Positions 47,537-60,068 of a DNA stretch of 64,000 nucleotides are shown here, one piece after another; position 1 is the stretch's first letter; every line of letters starts with the position of its first letter. The translations under genes and the position numbers were made by a program. A model generated the notes under the pieces. The model made no database searches. It was not told the origin of the DNA and saw only the letters and a program-made list of their open reading frames with translations. This stretch comes from Temnothorax longispinosus (lineage: Eukaryota; Arthropoda; Insecta; Hymenoptera; Formicidae), in the NCBI RefSeq assembly GCF_030848805.1, contig NC_092368.1:17229341-17293340 (forward strand). Reading direction: 5' to 3'.

Positions 47537-49944
47537 ATGGGTGCTGGGATGGGCAGAAGCGGCACGACCGGCGGTCTGCTCGAGGCACTTCCCACGGGAA
47601 CCCCGCTCCATGTGGCGATGCTTGGTCTCGACAGCGCCGGGAAGACGACCGCCCTGTACAGACTCAAATTTGATCAGTATCTCAACACCGTACCGACCAT
47701 TGGCTTCAATTGCGAGAGAATTCGCGGCGGCATCGGGAAAGCTAAAGGTACGTCCCCCATAATTTTCCGCCCTTTCAACCGTTTGTGTCTCTCTACGCTA
47801 TGTACTTCGAAACTACCGGGTCTTTGCCCTTTTAATGGCAGTCTCTTTGACTAATCTAGATGATCTTTGATTTTCCTTTCAGCGGAATTGTCGTGGTATC
47901 GATGTTTCTCGAGTTACACGCGATCGAAGAGAATGAGCTTTTCGCAAATTAAATTTTGAGGAGTCAAGCAGACAGCAATTATTCGCTTCAGTTAATTTCA
48001 GATAGAATTGACCTCAATAAAATTTTAATACGAGTCTTTTAGTTAAAGAGATATACATGGAAATGAGAAAGTTGCAATAAACGATGGTTTCTCTCGACAT
48101 TTTCGATAAGAATAAAAATCGACTTTAAATTAGCCGAGAAATGAAAAGGACATCCGGCACTTTTAGAATGCTGTATATTACAAGTTTCGATACAGTCTTC
48201 GCATTTATTTTACCCCTTTTCTTTTACTCCTCCTTTTTGCTTTTCACCAGTTGAGCCTCCATAAGTTGGGTCTCTCCTACTCTTCTCCTCTCTTCTATAT
48301 ATTATTTAATTTTTATTCGAATATTGCTCATCTAATTCCACGCATATATCATCACTATTATGAGCTTGAGCGGAGATTGAAAAATACTTGTCAAGAATAA
48401 AAAAATCGCTCGGATCTTAATGACTGAATAGAATATACAAAAGTTGGATTATAAATGCAACAAGTCGCGGACACTGCTTTTGGGCGTTTGCATTACGGTA
48501 TTTTTTTCTCGTTGAAACGCAGTATTTTTCTTTTTTTAACACAGGTGTCAATTTCCTTGTATGGGACGTCGGTGGGCAGGAGAAGCTACGGCCGCTGTGG
48601 AAATCTTACACGAGATGCACCGACGGTATAATTTTCGTTGTTGACTCCTGCGACATTGAGCGGCTCGAAGAGGCGAAAATGGAGCTTACCAGGACAGCGA
48701 GGAGTCCGGACAATGCGGGTGTGCCGATCTTGATTCTCGCCAACAAACAAGATTTACCTGGTACAACTAATATTATAAAACTTACCATAAATTATATTTT
48801 AAAGTCTGGACTGAACGTCTTTTTAATCAAAGAGTATACTCGTTTACTTAATTTTTGTTTTCTAATTATATCTCTCAATTTCGTGGGCATTTATTTTTGA
48901 CGCGTATTTATTTAACGCATTTTTCCCCCGAATTCTTTTTGCATAATATGACGCAGCACATTACACACTTGTTCTTGTGTGTACACTCGATTACGTTCGG
49001 TAACAGTTGGTCCAAATGACCATAGCGCGCGCGATTGCGTTTAGTCATTTCCGCGTCGTCACGAACGTCGTGTCTTTCTAAAGTTATATCACATGCTACG
49101 AGAGATTGCATAAAAATCTGAATAAACGCACATTTTTTTAAATATTGGATTTTTTGACAAAATTTTTTTAAATATTAGATTTCTTGACAAAAATTAATTA
49201 GTGACTCAGAAGAGACGTGAAGTACACACTGTAAAAAAAATCTTATAAAAGTAAAAAAACCATCCAAGGTCTAAAAAAAATCTGTCGTCAAGAGGATATC
49301 CCGTGATTGTGAGATATCCTAATAAAGCAGATGGTAGCACGAGAAATTTTTCTAAAGACATAAATAAATACGGCAGTATCATTTAGCCATTAGATTTTTT
49401 AAATAATTTATCAATTAAATGCATAAATTTCGCAATTCCGAATACTTCGTTTTACGTACTTTTTATTCAATTTTTGAATAATTTCGAATACCTCGTTTTA
49501 AGTACTTTTTATTCAACTTTGGAATAATCCCGAATACTTCGTTTTACGTGCTTTTTAAGCGACGTACGAATAAGTTTTATGTAAGTACTTGAGATAAAGA
49601 TTTTATGCTAATTTATTCAGCAACTGCAACTTTGATATTTCACTTTATAGTTTATTAAATTTATAGAATAGAGAAGAAATTTAATAGAAGTAATGTAGGC
49701 ATAATTACGGTCAGCTTCGTTTCGTTGACGAGCTCTCTACCACGTAGGTGCGAAAGAAGTTGGCGAGCTGGAGAAGCATTTGGGAGTGTTAGAACTTGCG
49801 GGGATGCCGGGTAGCGCTTGTATTCGCGTACAACCGGCGTGTGCTATTACGGGCGAGGGACTTCACGAAGGCTTGGATACGCTGTACCAGCTGATCTTAA
49901 AGCGACGCAAGCTGGCGAAATTGAATCGGAAACGGGCCAGGTAG
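47537..49944 (+). CDS. Arl4: ADP-ribosylation factor-like GTPase 4
   Basis: Exons 47537-47747, 48545-48760, 49748-49944; 624 bases, 207 residues. It starts MGAGMGRSG, with Gly2 available for myristoylation. GTPase motifs in order: G1 GLDSAGKT, switch I NTVPTIGFN, G3 WDVGGQEKLRPLWKSYTRC, the ARL4 signature TDGIIFVVDS, G4 NKQD, G5 CAITGEG. The C-terminus KRRKLAKLNRKRAR is the polybasic membrane and nuclear-localising tail typical of ARL4 proteins. ARL4 GTPases bind the plasma membrane and recruit cytohesin ARF-GEFs, affecting actin and migration. Length and intron phases are as expected and nothing is broken. The start follows a purine-rich 5' UTR; the frame gives the short N-terminus typical for the family. 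Confidence 0.94.
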
Positions 49945-51992
49945 GCCAGGGCCTCGGAAGACTGCACATGCGTCTTCTGATATTGCCGATCGCGGACGGC
50001 CTCTCCTTTGGCGACGCTTTCCACAACTTCCACCGCGTCCTCTCTTTCCAATTGCGATGAGGACGTAGCGCATTGACTTGGAAGAAGGACGGTGTGGACG
50101 GTGACCACGAAGGGTGCGATCACCTCCTTTTGACTTTCGCTCTCAGCGAGACGCTGTTGGAACTACTTGGAGCTTGCGTCGATTTTTAGGTGTATGTGTG
50201 TGTGTATGCGTGTACATATAAGTATATGTCGGTGTAGAGCATGTGCATATGAGAAACAGGGGATTTTAACGATTATTGTTCCTATTAGGTTGTTGCATAT
50301 AAATTTTACTTTACTAAAAATCATGATTATTGATATCCAAGGGTCTGCAGTTTTAATCGAAATATGTTAATTAAAATAGAGTATTCGTCGGTAATCTTGT
50401 TGATTTATTGCTATGGTGAGACGTGACGTAAAATACAGAAAAATACAGTTTAAAAGGCGTAAATTTTATATTTACAAATTCTTTTGTCATACTGATTCAT
50501 CATCTGCAATTGATTGGCACGAATTCACAAATAAATTTGTAACTTTGGAATAATGCACCTATTGTGTACTGCTGTGTTACATGAGTTTTAGTTCTGAAAT
50601 GAAATTCAATTTTACGCCAAAATGGATTTATTTTGTGTGCAACAACGTAATGATTAAAATGATCGTAAATATAAACGTGTGACGATGCTAGTCGACTGAG
50701 GGAGGATCTATCGTTGCGACAAAGGAAACGAGTCGATGCGAAAGTGAAATAAATAAATATAAGTAAATAATTGTAAATAAATCGGGAAAGTTGTAATTTC
50801 ATGCTGGCACAAATTTCAAATGCGAAGATGCATTTTAACACGAGCAACGAAGTTGATCAACGTCGAAAAATCTGTGGCAATATAAATCGTCCTAAATTAC
50901 TTAGCGAAATTGAATGTCATTATTGCTGCAAGAGTTAAGAGTTGCCATATATTTTTTTTAAATACAAAGCAACACAGCAATATATTCTATTTATACGCGC
51001 GTGTAATCGGATGTTGCTTATTTCGTAAAGTTTTATACCTTTTTGTAAAGACCTCATCATATTTATTAGACTTATTGTTAAAGAAACATAATTGTTATTA
51101 CAAAATTTGATACAGCGCAGTTTTTTGGTAATTTAATTTTATTCTTTATAGAATTAATCGAAACATCTGGTAAACGAATATATGTTTGCGATTAATTATC
51201 TATTGGATTATGTTGCTCATCGAAATGTCGCTACATGTCTCTATGAAAAACTTTCGAGTTCCTAATTGCCCTGCTATTTATTGACGATTATTTAATACTA
51301 ATAAGTTATTGCCGCTGTCAATGTCATGTATATACATATATATTCTAAAACTAGGAACTTCTGGGGAAATTATTACGGACACTAAAATACATTTCAGTAA
51401 TATGTGTTATATTCAATATACAGGTATAAAAAGATTCAGAAAGAAACCAAAAACTCACTTATTTGCTATTTGATTTGACGTGGAATCTCTGGCGTCTACT
51501 AGAGGAGATATATGTATATGCATATACATATATACATATATGTATGTATGTATGTATATACGTTATCTCTAGCAGGATATTTTATAAAAAAAAGTTGCTC
51601 GTGTAAAGAAAAAAGAAAGAGGTACTCGAAGGTGAAGTGTATATCGCAGTCTTCTTATAAGGTTTATAACGAAGGAATGCGTGAACTGGCGCTTTGTAGC
51701 CAAGAGATAACTGTCATGGCATGGTTGTTGTTTTTATATCGACTGTCGTTCCAAATTCTATTGTACACTATACTTGCCCCTTGTTGTGTTTTTATTATCT
51801 CTGAATATTTTATCTCGTGCTTCAATCGATCGTTAAATCGCCTATTTATGTATACATATTATTAAATAGCGCTAGCTAAGTAATCGACGATGCGTAGCGC
51901 GTTAGACTGATACGATCCTTTCGGATATGTACGCACGAGGAATTTTTCAAATAAATGTGCTGATTCCGTTACGTTTTCAATGACGGCACCAT
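49945..51992. other. Arl4 3' UTR and spacer
   Basis: AT-rich, with a TATG/TATA microsatellite at 51509-51560. No supported gene. The part up to about 51200 may belong to the Arl4 3' UTR. Open frames on both strands lack motifs. Confidence 0.45.
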
Positions 51993-54900
51993 TCATTTTC
52001 TTTCTTCCTCGGTCACCTCCTCTTTCTCCTTTTCCCGCATTTGTTCTCGACTCGAAGATACGTCGTTGAACGTTGCCACCTCGGCCTCGATATCGTCGCG
52101 CTTCCTCCGGAATGTCAGGTCAAAATCGTCCGGAAACTTGGAACGATACGCGACGAAGTCCTCGCGTCCGCAGTAATCGGTGAAGAAGGTGAGAAACTGA
52201 GCTTCCTCGTCCGTCGGTTTCGGCATTCGCGACGGCAGCCTCGCCTTCGTCGTGATCGGTACCGAACGCCGAATTAGTAGCCGTTTCTTCGTCGCGGGTG
52301 GTTCCATGATGCGCTTCAGCGCGTCCAGTAGTCGGTGCATCAGCTCGAACTGGCAATCATGCGAGTTACGGTTGAGACATCGGTTGCGCCAAATAATTAC
52401 GAGACAGTCCACGTAATGTAATCATTGTTTAAGATCATAAGATGTTAAATTTCTGACTATATAGACTTCATTAAATCGACTGTCATTATATTGTTTAAGA
52501 TATTAAGTTTAAGAGTAGAGATTTTAATTGTTTCAGATGTTACGTGTAAACTAAACACTGAAAGCTAAATTTAAGACCGTAGACGCATTTATAGTTGAGT
52601 AAAAAATGGATGTTTAATATAAATTATTTACCTTTTTCGCGGCGTCTTCCGCCTCCTTTATAGACTTCATCTCTTGTCGGAATCCTTCCCGCTCGCAAGC
52701 ACGGACGATTTCGCGCGGCAGATTATCCAGCTGAAGATTAAGCTCTTCGTAGATTTTTTCGATCCACTTCATCATCGAGAAACTATCAAGATTCGCGTCG
52801 TTCGGGCCTATGCAGTTCTCGTAGGTATCTTCTACGAAGACGCGAAGATAGAGTACCTCCTCAGAGCAGACTAGACGTCGGAAAACATCTCGAAGAAGGT
52901 AATTAGCGTATTCCTCGAGCTTTGCCGCTCTGCTTTCTGCCTTAGCGATGGAATTCTATCGAATATTTTGACTCGTAAGACTAATCGTTAATGTCGGAGA
53001 CTTAATATCTATTTTTTTTAAAACGAAAACGGATAGATTTTAAATGAGAATATTCACTGAGAGGATTAAAAATAAGTACTGAGGCAACATAGATCGAAAG
53101 CTTGATTAATGAAAGAAAAATGAGCGATATGGTTCTAAAAATGTAAGTTGTATCAATGAAAGCGGCAATCATTTTTATCTTTGACATGGTTCACTTTTCG
53201 TTCTACGTTAATCAAGCACCTTTTATTCCTCTCACTAAAAATCTCACTAAAGTGTTGGATCTTTTTTTTTTAAATATCCAAAATATACGTTAACGCATGT
53301 ATTGAAATGCCTGATTCATGAATCGCTCTTTAACTAATTATTAAACTAATTGAAACCAGTACGGACTTCCAAATCGTTGATCATCGAAGTAATCTCGCTG
53401 ATCTCTCGCTTGATCTGCGCTTCGGTTACGGTGATGGTCTTAGTTATGTCTGCCATCGGTGCGGCGAGCGATTCGAGATGTATGAGCGCGTTTAAATTCT
53501 GGGTCTCCATCGCCCGGAAGATGCGGATCAGGTCGAACGGGTCCTCGAAGTACAATTCGGCCGGGCCAGCGTCAGCTACGTCCTGCTCGAATAGTTCTAA
53601 CGCGAAACGATCGTTGCGCGCATTGAGAAAAACGATTTTGGAAAGTGTCGAGCGCTATATGTATGTCCTGTCCCGAGTTTTACCTATCAAGTTCTCCAAG
53701 GATGCGCTCTCATCCAGCGTCTTGTATCTGCTAAACAGGTCTGTGGACGGGGCGTCGGTGAAGATGATGCTCCTGCCTGACTCGGGCCGTTGGAGCCAGT
53801 CGTACTTGGCTCTCCAGGCGACGGGCGACACCTGATAGAGGAACATCTGGCACATCTTCACCAGCCGCCAATTTTCCTCCCAAACGTAAACGTCCAGTCT
53901 GCTTTGGCCAAATTGCTTAGCGAGCTCGTTCCTCCGGGCGCTAATCTCCTCCGTCAGTTTCGCTTCTCGTTCCGCTTTCTCCAGCATATGCATACTTTTC
54001 TCGTGATCCTTCGACAAGAATTCCTCGAAGCCGCTTATGTATCGCCGGCAACGATGCTTTTGCAGAATAGTAAAACAGACGAATTTATACCGAATGATAC
54101 ACTATTAAATATTAAAGGATGAAATTTAAACCTTGAATTAAATAATATTTTGTTATTTTTAACTGCGATATATGTGCCCAAATTTATTATTTTAATACAA
54201 AACAGTATTATTTTTACTCTCTATTGGTCCAGTTAAATTAACATTGTTTAAATTAAATCTATAATCTTTTTCCTAAATCATGTGAAATATAAATATAGAC
54301 ATTTCTCATGAAAACATTAATTTAATTAGTTGAAACTTATACCTGAATCTGTCGTAGTCGGCGCGTTTCTTGCTCGAACTGCTGATCGATGCGAATACAC
54401 TCGTCTTTTTCCTGGCCAATGAGGAGTTTTGTTTTCAGCATCTCTCGTACGTCTCGGATATATTGCTCCAACGAGAATTTTTCTTTCACGGGTCTGCCGG
54501 ACAATTCTGTAAAATACTGTGGGTCCACGTCCGTCATGGCGATTGCCTTATCCAGACGCTTGTGTTTCTTTGCTTCCTCCGCTTCTATCTCGACGTCCAC
54601 CTGTACAGAATTTCTGAGGAATCGTGACAACGTCTAACACATGTCCACTGAATTTTTTTTCAATTTCTTCCTTTTTTTTCATTTCAGCTACGATGGCTGA
54701 GAATTTATTTAAGAATAAAAAGACGTTTCTTAACGATAAATTTTCTTACGGTAATTTGCAAGTTTTATAACTTTTAGAAAATTTCTCCGATTTTTTATAC
54801 GAATATTCCGAACTACTGACTTTTCAGTAATGCTGAGAAAGAGTCTACATTTTTTCTAGAATTCTTTCTATATGTGAATTCTGAAATATTCTAAAATTTC

Positions 54901-55516
54901 TCACACTTTCTATAAGTTCTAAAGAAAACTTATAAAATCTGATGAAATTTAAGGAATTTTTTAAAAAATCTTCATAAATTTAAAATATAAAAACTATGTA
55001 TTAAAAACATTATGAGATATAATTCAAAAATTCAACATTCATAAATTCAGCATTCGTAAGTCCAACATTCATAAATTCAACATTCATAAAATTCAAAATA
55101 TAAAAACTATTAAAAATATCATAGCTATCTTAGAGTTTTTTTTCACCTGAGTTTACACATCAGCAGTCAGTATTTTGAGCATTTAATAAATTGGATTACG
55201 TAATGTTATTTTGCAATGCAAACGATATTCATCACACAGATCCCAATAACAGCGAAAAAATCGTAACTCACGCGTAATCTTTGCAAAATATCACGGGACT
55301 GGGGGATTTTATATCGATCCTTGTGGACTTTTCTACCGCGTTCGGATATCGCTTTCTTCTTCTGCGCTTTCCACCATTGAAGATGGGCCAGGGTCTGGGA
55401 GCAGGAGGGAAAAGCAAAGGGCGATTGTTCATCCCTTGTATTTCCACCCTCATTCGGGACATCGTGACCGCTGGTCCAATAATGTCGCGTTCTAGGAAGT
55501 TATCAAAGTTTCTCAT
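51993..55516 (-). CDS. CFAP100: CFAP100/CCDC37-like axonemal coiled-coil protein
   Basis: Six exons, transcription order: 55516-55272, 54613-54343, 54056-53684, 53596-53367, 52955-52632, 52349-51993; exactly 1800 bases, 599 residues (human CFAP100 about 611). Matching blocks are RRNELAKQFGQSRLDVYVWE, then MCQMFLYQVSPVAWRAKYDW, then ELYFEDPFDLIRIFRAMETQ with NLNALI, and near the end DEEAQFLTFFTDY, all in family order. Long charged stretches predict coiled coils (DUF4200 type). CFAP100 (Chlamydomonas MIA1) tethers the f/I1 inner dynein arm in motile cilia; in an insect that means sperm flagella and chordotonal neurons. Two junctions are weak: the exon 2 acceptor (ATTCCTCAG at 54614) was chosen to keep phase, and the exon 4 donor GTCCGT is poor. 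The basic N-terminus (GGKRRRRKRYPNAV) is less certain. Confidence 0.78.
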
Positions 55517-57128
55517 ATGATAATTTCATCTCTCGCTTATACGATATATATATATGCTTTATTTCAAGCCGAAAAGCCGTGAAAGAAAAGCACAGCTAGG
55601 ATAAAAAAAATTCGGTTTTCACGGTAACCTTGAAAAGTTCCGATAAGCATTATTGTTGAAGGCCGATGCGGTCCGAAGCGTCACGCGTGATTTCTTGTTC
55701 TCCGTTGGCGCCTGGATCCTCCAGTCGACCCCGCGCAGCTCGGGGAAGCTCATCTTCCGCGTTTTCTTTCTCATTAATCGGGGAATCCAGGAAGGCGAGA
55801 ATTACTTACAAAAATTCGCAGTAACTAGGTGAGATCCGTCCGAGGGATCTAATTTGTTTGACATGCGCTTTGCGCTCTTCTTCTTGAGCTGCGTTCAATG
55901 AGCTCTGTATGTGTGTGTGTACTTCCGTCTTCCGCATGAAGAAATTCAATCAATGCACGTGGTGAGAAAAAAGAAAGATAGAAAAACACCAAAGTAACAT
56001 TGTGATATATTAATTATCTAATGCTAGATGGTATCGCACTGTGTTTTGCGATACGTAAAATACAAATTAAAAGACGTATATTTCAGTACAAATTAATATT
56101 TAATATAATATGAATAGATCTCTAGGAAATGATTTATTTATTTATTTAATTTACGCAGCGCATCTAATGAGAGAATAATGCCGCGGAAGACCGCAGACTA
56201 ATTGGACTTCCGCTAAGCAGGCATTATCGCATAAAAAAGATACTAAAAGGCGTATGAGCATTTTTAACTTTAAATCCTAATAAACAACAGTTTTCAATAA
56301 AATTTTCATCGAGAATCTCTCAAGTTACTTAAATCAAGCACATTAAATATATCCTTGAATTCCGATTTTATTAATTTTTTACAGTTCAATATTTACTTTG
56401 ATAAACTCTTAAACAGTGTTTTTTTTTGTACAACTGTAAAGTAAATAGGTCAGTTCTTGTTAATATGCGCTAAACGTTATTTTATATCTAAATATATGTT
56501 TGTCAGTGTAACATGTGCTTCATTTATGAATATTAAATTAGAAACTGGACGGTAATATATTGCAACGTTAGTTTTAGCATAGAAAAAGAAAAAGAAATAA
56601 GTATTTTATTTAGTTGCACACAGATATTCTTTGCATATATTCTTTATTTATATACGCTATATTTAATTACACAATTAATATACCGAATATTTCTTAATGT
56701 TTTTATATGTTAATGGATATTTCGCAACGTTACATATCTATCGCAACCATCATCAAGAGCACATTACAAAATAAATGAAGCGCTTTTACATTCCCGAGTT
56801 CTATACGTAACTAATTAAAAATAATTTATGTCGCGTCGTAATGCGAAAAGCATTTATAAATAATGGGAAACAAGATTATCATAGAATTATAAATAAAACG
56901 AAACAAATAAGAATTTTAATCGACACAATACAGGAATTGTTGCGCAATCTAAGAAATTTTTAGGCATGCCAGCAGAGCGAATTTAAACAATTTTCGCAAC
57001 GATCGTCAATCGTAAAAAGGAGCAAGGGCAATTTAACTTTTTATTTACGTTTTGGTGGCGACTGACGCATCTATAACACTTCAAGTATACATAATTACAA
57101 TATCGTCATGCCGAATATTTTTTCACTT
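55517..57128. other. Spacer between CFAP100-like and the secreted-protein gene
   Basis: AT-rich with no supported exon; 55560-55900 could be the CFAP100 promoter and 5' UTR. 56700-57128 is probably the 3' UTR of the following minus-strand gene. Confidence 0.45.
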
Positions 57129-58893
57129 TTATCCGTAACTGATGGTGTAGCCCATAGACAGCATTAGCGTCTCCTTGATTGCCGGATGCAATTGGCGTTC
57201 GATGTATCTGGTCAGCGCTTGGCTAGCACCCTGCAAGAAGACATCTTCCATCTCCCTCGTGATATACTCCTTCGACTGCCAACTCCTGTTCGGATCCTCC
57301 GAGTCTATAGGAAACAGATTGTCTTCTACCACGAGCTCCCTTACCTCCCGCGTCACATTTTGCGGTGGTTCCTCGTTTCGGAAATTGTCGGTCAGATTGA
57401 GAATTTTAGTAAAATTCTCAGGCCTCTCCGTCGATTTGCGTCCATTTATCAGAGCGTCCGCGAAGTCCCGCGGCGTGATGACCATCGCGGTACGCGCGTA
57501 CCGCGCCATCGAGCGTCTCCGCCGTGGCGATGATTTAGTGATCCAAGAATTTTTCCTCCATATACCGAAGTTCGTCCCCGGGGCGTGCGAGTAACGCGGA
57601 TGTCGACTCTCGTTCGGTATGACAATGTCCATCTCTTCGGCGTTGCCCGCCAATTGTCTCGGTTCCGCCGCATCGTAATTGTCGTTGTCGACAAGAGGCA
57701 GCGATAGCTAAAACAATTTTCATCTATTACGTTTTAATTAATAAAATACTTAGTTATTAATAACGTATCTTTTTGTACCATGGCAGTCAAGATATATTGG
57801 TTAGCCTTTTTACATTCAATTTTCTTTTACTTTAAAGGTTTTCATATTAATATCTCTGTAATGATCGAAGGGTCGGATATAAATTTTATTTTTTGACAAT
57901 TATATATAAAAATAAAGTATCTTTATTTTAAAATATCATACCTGGAAATATTTTTTAAATTTTATTTAAAAAATTATCTTTACTAAATTAGCAAGAGAGT
58001 AGTAAAGCAAAGTTTTTTTTACAACACATTTTTCGAGTGCGTCTCTCTTTATCCTTGGAAAAGATAATTTTTTAAATTATTTAACTTATACCTTGTTGAC
58101 GCTAGCTGAATGATACGGTGGCCATTTATCCTGCCGTTTGATTTGCTTGTCGATGCGCGTAGAACGGCAGCCGTACGCGTAGATCGACGCAAACCTGGGC
58201 TCCAGGAAGCTGGACTCCGTGCGTATACGCATCTGGCCGCGTCCACGGGCGATCGGGCTGGTGAGGAAGTCTATCCCCGCGCGTCTCAGTCGCAAAGTCA
58301 TCCTGCAGGATTCGGCGGAGATCGGAGCGCGACGATCCCGCGGTATTAGAGACACCATCCCCGACACCGACAGGTCGTTGAACACGACTCGCGTCCTCAG
58401 AGAACTGCGATCGGGATCGTACACGCATTGCTCCACTCGTGCCCATTGTCCTTCGGGCTCTTTCGTGTTTTCCGGAAGCTGCGAAACGATCCGTTTGTTA
58501 CTCGCGCTCAATTATTTAACTTTTTACAAATATAGCGATGGGAATAAGTCTAATTGCTTCACCATATATAACGAAAACCTCGAATTTTTTTAATCCCGAA
58601 TCGAATTTAATCTCAAAAGAAGGGGAGAGAAATCTTAACACATTTGGAGAGAATATCACCTTCACGGCCATACGGGATACGGCCATTTCCAGGGGGGCGG
58701 AATGTAGTTCGCGCTGATACAACGTCCCGGCCTCTTCTTCGTCCAACTTGTTTCTTCTACTGGAATCCCTGTGCAGTGCGTCCAAAGCGCGCTCCAATCG
58801 TCCACTGCACGCATCCCAATCGCTGATACCGGTATACGCGAAGCCGATAGACAAGAGCTTAAATAACCAGATTGCCGGCTGTCTGAACTGCAT
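57129..58893 (-). CDS. Secreted protein of unknown function (399 residues)
   Basis: Exons 58893-58660, 58478-58092, 57707-57129; 1200 bases, exactly in frame. The N-terminus MQFRQPAIWLFKLLSIGFAY reads as a signal peptide. The middle (VVFNDLSVSGMVSLIPRD, CRMTLRLRRAGIDFLTSPIA, RGQMRIRTESSFLEPRFASI) has alternating beta strands, the kind of pattern seen in TULIP lipid-binding proteins such as takeout/JHBP. The end is an amphipathic region (SQALTRYIERQLHPAIKETL). I counted few cysteines (ACSG, QCVYD, ESCRM, YGCRS), enough for two disulfides. I do not recognise the family with certainty and treat the TULIP idea as a low-confidence guess. A TTGCAG just before the start codon may mean an upstream non-coding exon. 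The promoter side has no clear CpG island. Confidence 0.72.
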
Positions 58894-59370
58894 CACCTGC
58901 AACGTACGAGCATTACAGTACGAGTATTCTATCCGTTATAATAGGTGCGACATAAAAAGAAAATTTACCGAGTTATATAGCTATAGCGACGAGTCTAATT
59001 AAGAGCAGGTTTCTAATCTTTCGCAATCGATCGTTGACGATAATGAAAAACGACACGACGGAAAGAGCGCGGTGCCTCGTAATTAGGGATGGAATCAAGT
59101 TCAATGTGTACTTGAAAATCCGAATCAAATCCAGTAATTAAATTTTATTTTCCAGGATTCTAAGAATAAAATGGTTAGTTTAAAAAACGCAATATGTGTG
59201 AAGACTTTAAGCAACTTTTATTCTACATTTTTAATTATATTTCTATTATATTTAATTTCAACGATTGATAATATTTGTAATTATCAAAAAATAATGCATT
59301 ACAATAATTGTCGCTTCATACAAATATTTTAATTCGAAGGAATGTAAAATTTCTAATAAAATATTTATAA

Positions 59371-59566
59371 AAGATTCGAATTTATTTAATCCAGGTTCGA
59401 GTCTACTTAAAAGTAATACTCTTGTTTTTTGAGATATTCATGGAAAGTTCGAATCCATTTTGTCCAGATTCGAGTCTACTTTTACAGAAAGTATTGCTTT
59501 TATGTTTCGAAGCAATAACAGAGAGTTCGAAGCTATCCCAACAGATTCGAACTTACTTAACTGTAA
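59371..59566. repeat. Imperfect tandem repeat, about 77-base unit, 2.5 copies
   Basis: Units begin at about 59373, 59448 and 59526, each with a TTCGAAT-like start followed by GATTCGAGTCTACTT (CAGGTTCGAGTCTACTTAAA, CAGATTCGAGTCTACTTTTA, CAGATTCGAACTTACTTAAC). Divergent copies; non-coding. Confidence 0.6.
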
Positions 59567-60007
59567 CATATTTAATTATCCCACCGCTACTTATTATAAT
59601 TAACAGTGTAATATAATAAAATTTTTTGTATTTTTATTCGTACAACACCGATTATGGATGCTTTACGTGCGCGCGCCTATGTTCTGCCATTAAAATATCT
59701 CCCAAGGCATATCCTGTAGAAACTCGGTGAACTCGAGGCGCCGAAACAGAGCATGAAAGCGTCTCCATTCCGCTTGTCGCCAACGACAATCGAATTGTGT
59801 GAAACTAGGAAGTATGATCTTTTGGCTGGCTCATTAACGTTAATTGTAGCACGCGACGAAGCGATATGAATCTCTGTATGATCTATTAACGTCATCTTTG
59901 GCACAATCGACTCTTTGGGAAAACAAAAAATAATTAAATCAATAAGGGGTTTAATTAATAGGAATACTTTTAATCTGAAGCTAGAAAGTCCCTCTTTATT
60001 TTAATTA

Positions 60008-60068
60008 ATCTCTCTCTCTCTCTCTCTCTTTCTCTCTCGCTCTCTCTCGCTCTCTCTCTCTCTCTCTT
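60008..60068. repeat. (TC)n microsatellite
   Basis: About 60 bases of TC dinucleotide with occasional CGC and CTTTC interruptions. Confidence 0.95.

Noticed and set aside
47307..47762. 151-residue frame upstream of and overlapping Arl4
   Set aside because: Out of phase with the conserved GTPase frame, low-complexity Arg/Glu/Gly, no motif.
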